DNA of 64,000 bases from Patella vulgata (lineage: Eukaryota > Mollusca > Gastropoda > Patellidae): the NCBI RefSeq assembly GCF_932274485.2, contig NC_065883.2, forward strand, positions 63,779,210-63,843,209. Direction: 5' to 3'. Both the position numbers and the translations under genes were made by a program. Position 1 is the first letter of the stretch, and each line of letters begins with the position of its first letter. This document shows positions 43,101-54,550 of this stretch, piece by piece. Below the pieces are notes generated by a model that saw only the letters and a program-made list of their open reading frames with translations, did not search any database and was not told the origin of the DNA.

Positions 43101-44118
43101 CCTATGTACTGATACTACCAGATTTTACTGAAAGTTGCACATACTTTTAAAAAGCTTGATAAAACATGGTTGAGGTGGTGGGTGTCCAGCATCTTCCATA
43201 GAACTCCCCACTGGCCATGTCATTGATTAACCCAAGCTAACAGTTTAAAGTGATTTAAATGAAGCTATTTTTTATAGAATTCGGTATACGGTAACAGTTT
43301 CTCTTTTTTATTGAATAAAATCCTAAACTACAAATGACACAAATCTTAATCCCTACTTGACCACCTCCTTCAGGAAAGAGAACTGTATCTTCTAAGATTA
43401 ATTCAAAACCATTAATTTTACTTTTCTTTCCATTTAAGACCAACTGACACTGTTTAGGTTCACAGCTTACGACTTTACTTGACAGCTACAAAAGAAAAAT
43501 ACAAAAAAGACATTTTGAATTATGAATTTTAATGACAGGTAATAAAACAGTTTCATATCATATACTATCTTTGAAGCTAGTCTGTGTACACCAGGAAGAA
43601 GATATTTAATACATGGTTTCATATGTGTACATTCTGATGTAATAGTAATAATCAGATGTGCACGATTTTGACAGAACATTTTAAGCAAACAAAAGTATTT
43701 ATTTTTTTTAATTTATATCAAGAAATTTTCTTAAAAAAACAGTACTCAGCATACCTCCGGGCCAATCTAGTTTCGCTAGATTATAAGTCTCCCAGCTGCC
43801 CCCACCCCTCACCCAGCCCATCCTACAGACACACACCCCACCTCACAGGCCCTGGATGTATGTCTATATCATTCATATATTATAAACAGGTCTTCTGGCA
43901 TTCTTTTCTTTTATTTTCAAGTTTTAGTTTGTATTAATTAAGACAGAATATATAAAAGATATGTCAACCCAGAAGCTTTAAAAAAAATATATTCAACGTC
44001 TTCCATAATAAAACGAAAGTAGAGAAATATTCACTGGTCCTCCAAAATCTACTTCCCGATATTTTCTACTCAGCTATACCTGTGTCAAGTAACTGTTTTT
44101 CTGACATGCTAGTGCCAT
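34146..44118 (-). CDS. AARSD1: Alanyl-tRNA editing protein AARSD1 (AlaX type), 13 coding exons
   Basis: Coding exons in order: 44080-44118, 43357-43485, 42322-42339, 41521-41662, 40932-40989, 39830-39992, 39526-39642, 38515-38645, 36896-36962, 36050-36141, 35475-35526, 34919-35013 and 34146-34269. They sum to 1,227 nt (408 residues, family about 410), and every junction has GT-AG borders and compatible phase. The protein hydrolyses Ser mischarged on tRNA(Ala) in trans. Zinc ligands are visible: HMQQH (His104 and His108) and CCGTH (Cys210 and His214). FPEGGGQ with PDDRGT is the conserved N-terminal signature, followed by RFDHMQQHTGQH and GLPDDHVGPIRV. The C-terminal DHHA1-like part ends GGRYRGKANK and then LLLDLIAEL. 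The start MALACQKNSYLTQ matches the family start. Exon 3 is an 18-nt microexon. The gene is head-to-head with the MBD5/6 gene and convergent with MPPED-2. Confidence 0.96.
34490..34700 (-). repeat. Dispersed repeat D, AARSD1 last intron
   Basis: Reverse-strand copy of the repeat at 18,870. Shared TTTTAACTATTATAGTGAGA and AATCGAGACT. Confidence 0.5.
35043..35268 (-). mobile_element. SINE-A, reverse strand, degenerate
   Basis: Recognisable segments are CCAGGTTATTTCAGGAC, GGACTGGAGAAAACACACAA, GTGACCCTACTCC and the head complement TCGACCACCACCCC. In the AARSD1 intron between exons 12 and 11. Confidence 0.7.
35317..35428. repeat. 28-bp tandem repeat, 4 copies
   Basis: Unit GTTAATTAGTGTATTTTTTG plus GAGTGTAA, four nearly identical copies, the last with a T-rich change. 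In an AARSD1 intron. Confidence 0.9.
36165..36496 (-). mobile_element. Tc1/mariner transposon fragment
   Basis: The minus-strand frame encodes a Tc1-type transposase C terminus: LQELAMALKKELVRLPQIVI, then IRSMPRRIAECLRIGGAITH. This fits the usual Tc1 ending of Leu-rich helix, Pro-Gln, SMPRR and GG-x-T-x-Y. Next to it, TACTCTTCAAAAAAAGTAGG resembles a Tc1-family terminal repeat beginning after TA. The catalytic DDE part is absent, so it is a dead 3' fragment inside an AARSD1 intron. Confidence 0.75.
37069..37150 (-). mobile_element. SINE-B head fragment
   Basis: Only the complement of the tRNA-like head and early body remains (AATGCAGGGATCGAAAACC to AGCCACCGTGATCCCC). Confidence 0.75.
37590..38230. 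repeat. Degenerate tandem repeats (~110-150 bp units), AARSD1 intron
   Basis: About four to five diverged units share the succession GGCCATAACTCT, AATAATTATCAGAAATTG, AATCAATAGGCTTC, TCATGACCTTAAACACTGTG and TATAAATTTAAAGT. A further unit occurs at 38,755-38,935 on the other side of the exon 38,515-38,645. Motifs of this kind are common in molluscan repeats, but I cannot name the family. Confidence 0.65.
38215..38400 (-). repeat. Dispersed repeat D, second AARSD1 intron copy
   Basis: Contains TCTAACTATTATAGCGAGAA and ACAATCGAGACTAC. Reverse-strand relative of 18,870-19,100. Confidence 0.5.
38755..38935. repeat. Extra unit of the degenerate tandem repeat
   Basis: AAGGGCAATAACTTTGACAAT, then AATCAATAGGCATCTTCGTC and AACACTGTGTATAAATTTTA, matching the units at 37,590-38,230. 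Confidence 0.6.
39058..39418 (-). mobile_element. SINE-B, full length, reverse strand
   Basis: From AAATGAAATGGGGTTTAATG to the head complement TAGCCACCGTGGCTCC. Target duplication ATAAATAG at 39,050-39,057 and 39,419-39,426. In an AARSD1 intron. Confidence 0.88.
40003..40452. repeat. ~33-bp minisatellite, about 13-14 copies
   Basis: Unit AGTCATCAATATCTGATGCC plus ATATATCACATTT, with substitutions such as AACTGATG and GGTATAATACTT in individual copies. Spans nearly half of the AARSD1 intron between exons 6 and 5, starting about 10 bp from the exon at 39,830-39,992. Confidence 0.92.
41760..42155. repeat. ~100-bp tandem repeat, about 4 copies
   Basis: Units share TCCATTCCTAATCCAAGTCA, AACATTAAAGGAAGCCAGAA and GAGTCCTTTAAATCATGCTG. 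The copies differ by a few substitutions and small indels. The array lies in the AARSD1 intron between exons 4 and 3, just before a GCGCCATCGAGTA...TTATCATTATTATC segment that resembles a non-LTR retroposon tail. Confidence 0.9.
42632..42914 (+). mobile_element. SINE-A, full length, AARSD1 intron 2
   Basis: Inserted opposite to the gene. Head TTGATGGCTGAATGGTTAGC, tail TGGACGTTAAACCCCCATTT and a CT run. Target duplication TTTGACAAAAATG at 42,619-42,631 and 42,915-42,927. Confidence 0.92.
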
Positions 44119-45589
44119 CAGAGTTATTTCCTGTTCACCTCCGTGCTGTTGGTAACTTTCCAGGCATAAATTATGATTTTAATTGACTTTGTGATAGTGC
44201 CAAACAAGCCTATTCGGTAGAGATTTTTTGTAGGTAATGTTACTTGCTTGGAATTCTGGGTATCGACGCATGCGTAGAAATGGTCAGCCATTGCAGATAA
44301 ATATATGCAAAATATATTATTAGATTTATTTAACCATTTATTGTCATGACGCAAGGAAATATTACGTTTCTCACACATGGAATTAATATTGCTAACGTCT
44401 AATACATCAATTAAATTGGTGAGTATGCCAATTGCAACGAGAAATAACGGTAAACTTACCGTAATTACAAAGCACCTGGTAACGGTGTTTTTAGTTGTAG
44501 AGAACTATCACTGGCAATAACCCACGATGTCTGTCCCCTTTCAGAATTATAATGGCTTAAAATACGAATAAATTAATACAACAGACTAGTCAACAATGTC
44601 AGAAAATGCATGTGCATTTATATCCGTAATATATCCGTAATTGGTATTTAGAATTATTTTTACCTACAAGAGTACAACGAGTCTGCTCTGTTCAGTGTCG
44701 AGACTGGATTTGACAAGGCACTGATGATACTCAGTTATACTGTATAGTATATGTATACTACAGCCTACTAACACTGTCATGGTTGGATTACATAATACTA
44801 TTATTATGCTGGAAATTATATTGATGGTTTATTTAACCTTTTTCTCGAGACTAAATGCTTTCAGTTTATGATTAATATGATTTAATATATGCATTTTATG
44901 TAGTTGCAGAAGCCCACATACTTGTTATGTAAGCTTTTGAGGCTGTATCGTATCACTACACTACAGCCACAGGGCACACTGTGGATATGATGCAAGATAT
45001 AAATTGGTATTATTTTCTGAATGTGTTTATTATTGTCATGCAATATAATTTACTAAATTACAATAAGGCTAGATGATTTACATCATGCAATATTGAACTT
45101 TTGAATTACATGTACAAGCATAAAATCAGACTTTTATTTGGAAGTTTGAAGATGTATCATACTTTTAGTTATAAACTAATGCATACAAGAATTGATCAAT
45201 GCAAGCAATAAAACATTTAAAATCTCTGTCACAATGTTGTGCTCAATTACATATTATGTTAAAGGTGTAGCCTATGACTGAGTTTATTATTTAACTAAAT
45301 AAATCACATTGTGACGTTAATTTGACATAACTTGCATTTAATTAAAAAACTGATTGATTTATTACACTGAACTGAACATTACTGTATACAATACAAGTAC
45401 ACATAAACTTAGCATACATGGAATTATAATATTAAATTAATATTATTGTAAAGTGAAATAAAAAATTATACATTTGAGGTCAGCTATATACATGTACATG
45501 TTTTTCTATTCTTTTTTATTTAAGTGTTCAAAAAGTAAAGCTTTTTATAATAATGATGATGAAAGCTTGTTCCTTCTTATTGTTTTAGA
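44119..45589. promoter_or_regulatory. Head-to-head interval between AARSD1 and MBD5/6 genes
   Basis: The two start codons are 1,657 bp apart and diverge. A splice acceptor (GTTTTAG, 45,582-45,588) precedes the MBD coding exon, so its transcript probably starts further left. A plus-strand donor-like GTGAGT is at 44,419 and a minus-strand donor-like GTAAGT at 44,455-44,460. These suggest that 5' UTR exons of both genes lie near 44,420-44,700 and may share a bidirectional promoter. No TATA box or CpG-rich block is obvious. Confidence 0.45.
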
Positions 45590-45649
45590 ATGGCTGAAGT
45601 TGAAAACCACCTGACAAGAAGAATGTTTTATATTTTTGGATATTTCTAA
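45590..45649 (+). other. Upstream open reading frame in the MBD5/6 leader
   Basis: ATG directly after the 5' UTR splice acceptor opens a 19-residue frame (MAEVENHLTRRMFYIFGYF) that ends 126 nt before the main ATG. If the acceptor at 45,587-45,588 is used, this uORF is in the mRNA and could lower main-frame translation. Confidence 0.4.
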
Positions 45650-45775
45650 GTGGATGATCATTATAAATTGTTAAGAGACAACATGAAAAGACTAAAGAGA
45701 AGCTCGTCTGAACTTTTTAATGTGTTCCCTAAAAATTTATATTTGTTAGGAGATAAATAACATTCTTAAAGTATA

Positions 45776-48700
45776 ATGAACACAGGGAATGGGCAGAGGC
45801 CAAATCAGCATGTGGGGCGAGTACAGCAGCAGATTCCTAATAATCCTAATTTATGCCAGTTTCAGTATGTTGGGATGCCAGTTCACCATCAAGGCTTAAA
45901 AAGCAACCAGTTTAGTCCCACACAAGGTCGTAATCATGGCTACATGGGTCCTCCACAAACAGTCCCAGGTCAACAAGGTGCTGGTCAAGCTACATTTCCT
46001 GTGGCGAGTATGGCTAATATGGGTACACCTGTTGTGGCAGGAACATTTCCTACAGCAGATATTCTTGCCAATTTTAATCAGATGGGACCTCCTAGACCTA
46101 ACATGCAGTATAAAACTATGAACAACTGGACTAATCCTAACCCTCCCAATGCTATGGCTTTACCAAGCATTGGTAGTTTGTGGTCTCATTTTCAACAACA
46201 GCAACACAACAAACAAAACATCCAACAACCACAACAGCATGTGAATCAACAGCAAGTCACATATCTTCCACCACCACAGCAACAACAATTCATCAGTAAT
46301 ACCGATACCTTAACTTTTTGTGGCAATCCAAATCTACAGTATGGAATGAACCAGTCTTCAGGAACATTAAACCACACTCTAAATTATGGGGGATTTGTAA
46401 TTAATCGAATACCACAAGCCGGTCAAAACCCCCAAATAGTTAACACTTGCCATCCCAATATGGGCATAGGGCATCAAGGAATGATCCCCACCAACCTACA
46501 AGCCAATGCTGGCCTCTTGCAATCTACTTTAGCCCCTCCAGGAATGGCGCAACCCCCAGTTATAAATACAGACGGCTTGGTGACAACTAGTTTAGCAGCC
46601 AGTTCAAACCAAGTGACCACACCAACCACCACAGTAACTTTAACGTGTAGTACAAGTGCACAAGTAACAGAGACAGCTACGGTTCATTCCCGAATCCCAG
46701 TGACATCTGTTCTATCACCCACTAGTAGTACAACGGCTACTATTAAACCACAAACTATAGACCCAAGTTGTAATAAAGACAGTATTACTGATACTGTACA
46801 TGGTATTAAAATACCGTTTGGCTGGAAGAGATCGGTTGAAAATAATCAAGTTGTGTATTACAGGTAAATATAGACTTGATTTATACATTTATGTAGAAAA
46901 CTAAAATCGTATACCGGTACATACATGTATGTAGGTTTTAGCAGGGGTATATATTATTCCACAATGTACCTTTTTTTCTCAATATGCCTTCTGTTCTTTC
47001 TCACATCCCTGCCCCTGTGACCTGCACTTTTATTCTTCACAGTAAAATTTCATAAAAGATAAAACTGAAAAAAAAACCCTTTATAATATGGTGCGAGTAA
47101 TATTTACAAATCAACAAGTTTTCACGTACATGTACATTGCCAGTACGCAATATCATTAGAAAAAAAGATATTTTACCGGTACATGTAAATGTGGTTAGAA
47201 CACCAAGTCTTCACTTTTATAATACTATCTACTATCTAGACTAGTATTATCTCCCAGTAAACACAATTCAAAAGCTCAATGCTGTGAGAATTGTGTTGAT
47301 GATCAAGCTATATGTACATGTAAAGGAACGCTTTGCCTGCATGCTGGAAATAAGGCACCTGTCACAGTCATTGGGTTTTGTCAAACACTGCAGTTTTTCA
47401 GAAAAATCAAATTGTCTTTTAAATAAATTTACTATGTTAGGTTCCCAAATCGGTGCTCTTTTCATCTTCATCATGATGACAGTTGAGCCGCATGAAAATC
47501 AAAACATAAAGCTATCTTTTTTCTTACGTTTGTCTATTAAATACAGTTTTCCATCATTTACAGTTGTACATTGTCTGTTGAGCCACATGAACAACCCCAT
47601 AATAAAAACTGTACACTGTACATATGTATTTAGTCAGTTAAATGAAATCTCTTTGAAATGCTGGTGCCTTAGCCACATGAATATACATATATTTCCCTGT
47701 ATTTTGTTTGCTTGTTCTGTATTTTTTTTGTTCTTTTTATTATGCTGGCAATTTAGCAGCATGAACAAACATCCTGGAAGTTTCTGAATTTTGTGTCTTT
47801 TATGATATATGATGAATACATATACAATGTAGCATAGAATAAAATGTATTTATTTTATGATACATTTAAATGGTCCATAAACAGCATAGAGTAGCATATT
47901 TATTTTATGGGAGCAGGATTGACTCAGTGAGTAGGGTGCTGGCTCCCTAACCTAATGGTCAGGGGTTCGATCATGGTGTTGGTTGAGAGAGTTCCCTGGG
48001 ATTTTGTAGCATGGTTTCCATTTGTCAGTGGTACATGACAGAGGGCCTGGCAAGACCATGTCTAATGGTTCGGATGGGACAAAAACCATTATCCCATGTA
48101 CAGGTACATGGTGGGCGTAAAAGAAACCCTTGACATGTTGGAATTTGATATAGAATGGGCTGTAGCACTGCTGTCCATACAAAATTTCCCTGATAGCACA
48201 CTGTTTGGTGCATGTCCGTCTTCATTAGCCCAGTCAGTGCAGAAAAGTAGAACGCTTTACCCCATTTCAATCGTGTATTTAATATTACAATTATCGGTGT
48301 GTTTATTTATATTTTCAGTCCTAGCAGTATGAAATTGTGTAATAAACAGGAAGTGTGTAATTATTTACTATTAGATGGAACATGTAAGTGTGGACTAGAG
48401 TGTCCTCTATTAGTGGATAAAGTGTTTAATTTTGATGTGTGTGTTGTGGGACAACAGTGGAATGTGGAGGATGTAACTTGTTCTCAGGACCTCTCGAAAC
48501 TCTGTAACCATAACAGAAAAATTATTGCAATGGCCAGATTTCAACATAGTCAATCTATTCAAACTTCTACAGGTAGAAGTGCTAGTTGTTCAAGTCATGG
48601 AGATGATAGAGGTAAGTTTTATATTACACTCCCTTAAATAATAATTCAAACCAAATCTTACCGTAAGAAGCTTTTAGCAAAGGAGCCCTCTCCCCCAATT

Positions 48701-51700
48701 TTGTCTGAAGATGAATGCAGAGAGTGTAGGGCATATTTGTAGACATTAATGATTATACCCCACAAATTATACACTGGTTGCTTGCCTATATTCATATTCA
48801 GTGGAGGTCTGGTTATGTCGAGATCTTTAGTTTAAAACCACTGATAGTGATAATCCTCCACTTTAAAGTTCTTCTTTCTACCAAGCTTATTCAATTTTAT
48901 AAAACCCACTAACTAAGTCGAGTCTTGGTCAGTTGAAGAGACTTCTAAAACATGATTGATTCTTCTTTTCAAATTATATCAGTTCTTACATAAAGTTTGA
49001 ATTCAAATTTTTTTTAGATCAATCTGATGTAGAAAGTAATAAAACAGACCAGTCTTCTAGTAGTGAAATAAAGCCAAACAGTTCTAATCATATTACTTCA
49101 ACACAACCTAAAGTTCTCGGTAATCAGTCTTTTGGAACAGCTTTATTAGATGCACAGACTTTATTACCACCAGGACTCATGGTGCATAACCACAGAATGC
49201 CAAAATTTACTGATGTGCCTCACATTAATCCGTTTGAAGTAGCCACAAAACCGAGGCCAGTCAGAAAGCGTAAACCTAGGGCAAAGAAATCGCAAACGCC
49301 CGACCCAGCTGCCGATTTAGGTCCTATTACTTGTCATGTTCCACAGAAATTAGATTTTAGTCAAGAAAGTCATTTTAGTTATCGTTTTAAGATGGATCAG
49401 ATGAACTGCCATATGCAGCCTTCATTAAGTCCTAACGATTACCAACAGGGGTTAGTTTCCCCACAGGGTCTTCTGTCTCCACAACCAGGACTCGTTTCAC
49501 CTCCTAGTGTGTTCAATGCCCAATCTCAGGGTATGAAGGGACCAGTTGTGTTTCAAAATTCAGCACCAGTTTGTGCTGTGCCTTCAGGACATTTTCTTGA
49601 GCAAGTTCCAACGTCAGCAATGAATACTGCTAACTTACAGTCTCAGTTCCAAGTACCGGTTAACATACAATCAAATACCGGCGTCATGTTTCAACAGATG
49701 ATGCCAGTACACAATCCTGTTTCACCAAGACTTGGTAATGAGGCCATGTATAATCCAAATAATCCTTACCAACAAAATGTTTTGTGTAATACGAATGCTG
49801 GTAACTATACTTATCCTCAAATGACGGATCTGATGTGGCTGGAATCTGGAAAACCAAAGAGTAAAAGACCAAGGGGAAAGAAGGACAAGCACAAATTAAA
49901 CAGTATTGTCGATCGAACATCTCCATGCCCCAATGTTGATGTTCGAAATCTCGGCCCCAAAACTCCAGAGTCTAATTCTGAAGTATCTTTCCTTGAAAAT
50001 CCTACAGCATTTCTTGCTCAGCAAACAGTGTTAGTGAATAACTCAATTAAGTCTCCACTTGCACAGTCCAAAGATTTAACTCCTCCTAGTAATATGAAGG
50101 GTTGTGAAGGAACATCATCTGGTTGGAAGTCCTCAGCTAAACCTCTTGCTACTAACACAAGTATTACAACTGCTTCACCAGTTGGCATTAGTTCAGATGC
50201 TTCAACTAACAAACCAACTAACTTACACCATAATAAAGATGATACATCGACTGCCAATCTGAAAGAAACCAAACCATTAGACAGACACCAGAGGTCTCCA
50301 GTAACCATAAAAGTTGAGAAAACCGAAGATAGCGCAGAGACATCAAGAAATGAAAACAATCCCAGTGACTCAGCCACTTCAGGTGATAAGGTTGTAAGAC
50401 TGGGTCAATGTCCCCAAAACTCAAACCAAACAGAGAAAAGATCCCCTAACACTCCTTTAGCTCAAGTTAGTGCAACTATGAATGATGAAGTCAACCAATC
50501 TGGAAATAATCTTCAACAAATAAATACTGAACAGGGTGATTTCCCAGCTAGTAATCTTTTGTCTGCTGCTGCCAGAGCTCAGATCACTCAACAGCAAACT
50601 CAGAATATCTTAGGACACAATATTAACACTATAACTAACACTGTGGCCGATAATGCTAATGTTGCTGAATGGATGAACAAAATTGTTTTGGCTAACAATG
50701 GAGCAGCAAATGTACCTTTAGATCAACACACTCACATAATGCTACAACAAAATCCTAATATTTTAGCTGGTGGTCATGGAGGTTTGGTGAACACCTTCAA
50801 TGGGATGACAGGATTGCCTTTGAACATGTTCTTTCCTTTAGGACAAGCTGTAGATCCGTCATCTTTGTCACCTTCTAATCTGTTACTGAATGTCAACCAG
50901 CAGGTTCCTTTTATGAAATCTGATGTTTCAAACGCTACTTCAACAGTATTGACTACGTCCCAGGATCCTAACCATCAAAAATCTTCTGTGGCTCATGTGC
51001 AAGCCTCAAACCAAGTTCAAGCAACAGAGATGATGAATACAGATCAAGGTATATCATCAGTTAATACTCCCATGCCAAGAATATCAGTACCTCTGGTGTC
51101 CAATGTTACCAACAGTATTTCGCAAGTTATCCCCACTGTTGGAGTCACACAGCCAATACTGAATCAACAACCATTGACCCAGATGTTAGGAGGGATGACT
51201 TTTCCTGCCATGAACAGTTTATTTGTAACTAATCCTATTGCTCCAAATCAACATTGTAACCAGAACTTGACTTTGATGGATATAATGCAACCTGGAGAAC
51301 AAAATAAAGCTGTACCCAAATCAAGCCCTACACCAGTTGATAATGTTGCTGTCACTGGTAATATTAATCCAGACATTTTGGCACAAGCCCAAAAGAATGA
51401 TCAGTTGGGAAATAATGCAAACCAACAGCTTCTTTTCTTGCCCAATTTAAATTTTCCTATGATGCAAGTTCAAGGATCTAATCCATATTTTCAGCAGGCG
51501 GAAATTGAAAAATTAGGTCTTCAGAGCACACCACAGTACATGGTACCAAATCCTATAGTTGATCCAACAGGTCAGTTCTGTGCTAACCAACAGAACCAAA
51601 ACAACTTACTTGGTTTATTGGGCATGCAGCAAATGTGGAACAATTTGTCCACAACTGCTGTAGGGAACCTGACTCCAGCCCAACTTCAACAAGTACAGAC

Positions 51701-54519
51701 TTTGCAGTTTCAGCAGCTTCTGCTACAACAACTTCAAGGTATGCAGACACTAGTAAATCAAATTAGTCTTCAGACTGTATCACAGCAGGGATTGGAAAGT
51801 GGTACTCAACAAACACAGGGGTTGAAAGTGGAGCAGGATTGTAATGGCGGTGATGGCGAAGAAGAAGTAGCTCAAGCAGAAGATGGAGAAGATGAACCAG
51901 ATGACACTGAGAAGCCTGAAGAAGAGGAGGAGGAGAAGCCATTGCTTGAAACCAAAGTAATGGAAAAACCTCATGTTGGTGTGGTTATAAAAAGGAACAC
52001 TAGTAAATCATCTGCAAAAAATGTGAATAAAAAAATAAACTCTGCCAGTACTAGTGAAACTAATCATGGGTGGAATTTGATGCAATCTGATAAAATAAAG
52101 TGTGTGCCTAGAAAAAAGTTAAAGCAGGAGCTAAAGCACGACATTAATCATGACAAAACTAAAGTGGACAGTTCCAATCATTTACATGTAACTAGTTCAA
52201 ATTTTGTTGCTAGTAATACCAGTGAAAATCATATAACTAGTGGTTGTGTTCAAACTGAAACTAATGTGAAACACAGTAGCAATAGACCTGTCCATCATTA
52301 TAATGGGGAGATAACTCTTGTTAATACTGCCAGTTTAAAAAGGTCAAGAGATGAAGATTTGAACAATTCAGGTAATTTGTATTCTTTTTGTTTTATCTAG
52401 GGAATGTTTCTGACAGTTGTTTTAGATTTGTTTTATCACTTATATCATTTTTCCCAAAAACTTTTTGAAACTGTACATTGTAATTAGAAGGATTCAGAAT
52501 AAGTTAAGTTCTACTGTCCTTCTATGCCATTTCACATACATTTATTATCATCAGATAAAATCAAGTACGATATATAACAGCATTCAGAGTACAACGTAAA
52601 AATGTACATGTATACAGTTTGTTTCTAGAAAATTTTTTTAAAACTGATAAAATTAAAGTATTATTTCATTTTATGTAAATAGGTGGTATATTAGTAAAAA
52701 GAGAGAAGTTATCTAGAAATTTTCATCATGGTGATTTAGTATGGGGAGAAGTAGCTGGTTCTGATTGGCCAGGGAAATTAATTCACTGTAACAATCACAT
52801 TAACAATACAGATAGTAATGGTATTAATGGTGAAGAAAAAGTAAGTATATGATTTTAAAATCTACTATGACTACATGTACTATATGGAACTAGATCACTG
52901 AACAGGGGATCCTGGATATAATCCTCAAGAGGGGGGGTTGGATGGCCGAATGGTTAGCATGTGCGCGCTGTATCATATGGTCTGTCATTGAATCAACTGG
53001 CGGGGTTTCGATTCCCCAGTTGTACGTGGCAAGGAGTAGGGTTGCATGTCCAACCTCATGAGTTTTCTTTGGGTCCTCCGGTTTCCTCCCACTGCTAAAG
53101 ACCCCTACGCGCAAGCGAATTATTGAAATTAAATTAAACAATATGTTAGTCCCGAAATGACCTAGTTTGTGCCTCGTGGACCTTAAACCCCATTTCTCTC
53201 TCTCTCTCTGATCCCCAAGATTTTCCAGTTTGTTCCCCCCCCCACCCTCCTTGTCAGTGGTGTAGGCTGGAAAAGCATCTAATAATTTGAATGCTGTTAT
53301 TTGCAACAGAATTTAGATCTTGTAATAATTTGTTGTATTTACAGCAGCTACATGTAAAATTCCAAAGGATTAAGAACACAGCAGCCAAGATATTGTCTCT
53401 CGCTCCCTGCTACATTCACTAGCACAAATTCTTAAAGAACTAGGATTTTTTAATCTGTTACAAAATGTAGTTACAGATTCAAATTCAAATTTAAAACTCC
53501 TACAGCTCTGTTTGATCAAATGGCATTTTCCTACTATTCTCCCCCATCCCGAAGTCAGTGGGTTAAGTGAAATGCAGCCACTGGAAGCTTGAATCTTGGG
53601 AATTTGTTGTATTTAGATCCAGACTTTAAACATTTCTGTTCAAAATACATTCACTTTAATTTGTGACAGACAGTTGCAGTCATAATTATATTGTTCTTAT
53701 ATGCTCTTTGATTGAGCATACATTAAGCAGTGGACACATTAGCCGAATCGATCAGCCGAATCAATCGGGGCCGAATTTTATTCGGCCGAATGGGTGGACA
53801 CACTAGCCGAATGCTTCGCCCTATTCAACCTGTCGATTGCATCACCTTTCACGTCACATGATTAAACATGGCGTCGTCTATGTCTTCAATCTATCACGTG
53901 ACTTCTAGTGATTGGCTAATGAATTCTATATTCGGCCGAATGCTTCGGAGAAGCGGACACACTAGGCGATTATAATTCGGCCGAATATATCAAACCTGTT
54001 TGATTCGGGCGAATCATTCGGCCGCATGACAGTGGACACACTAGGCGAATTTCGACGCCGATTGATTCGGCCGAATCATTCGGCTAGTGTGTCCACCGCA
54101 TTAAGCAGTGGACACATTAGCCGAATCGTTCGGCCGAATCAATCGGCGCCGAATTTTATTCGGCCGAATGGGTAGACACACTAGCCGAATGCTTCGCCCG
54201 ATTCAACCTGCCGATTGCATCACCTTTCACGCCACATGATTAAACATGGCGGCGTCTATGTCTTCACTGTATCACGTGACTTCTCGATATGAGTGGTGAT
54301 TGGCTAATGAATTCTATATTCGGCCGAATGCTTCGGCGAAGCGGACACACCAGGCGAATTCGGCCGAATATATCAAACCTGTTTGATTCGGGCGAATCAT
54401 TCGGCCGAATGACAGTGGACACACTAGGCGAATTTCGATGCCGATTGATTCGGCCGAATCATTCCGCTAGTGTGTCCACCACTTTATACTCATGCATGGA
54501 TATTGTTCATTATAAATAG

Positions 54520-54550
<31 letters not shown>

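Noticed and set aside
43640-43688. MFCQNRAHLI frame as first AARSD1 exon
   Set aside because: It resembles the family start only in CQ, and it has no donor in the required phase. The exon at 44,080-44,118 (MALACQKNSYLTQ with GTATAG donor, phase 0) fits in sequence and phase.
47284-47787. 167-codon frame in MBD5/6 intron 1
   Set aside because: Cys/Phe/Ser-rich, without domain similarity, inside an intron, and overlapped by an opposite-strand frame. Most likely chance.
49684-52000. Minus-strand and alternative-frame open stretches inside the MBD5/6 exon 3
   Set aside because: They overlap a long, frame-consistent coding exon and are low-complexity shadows.
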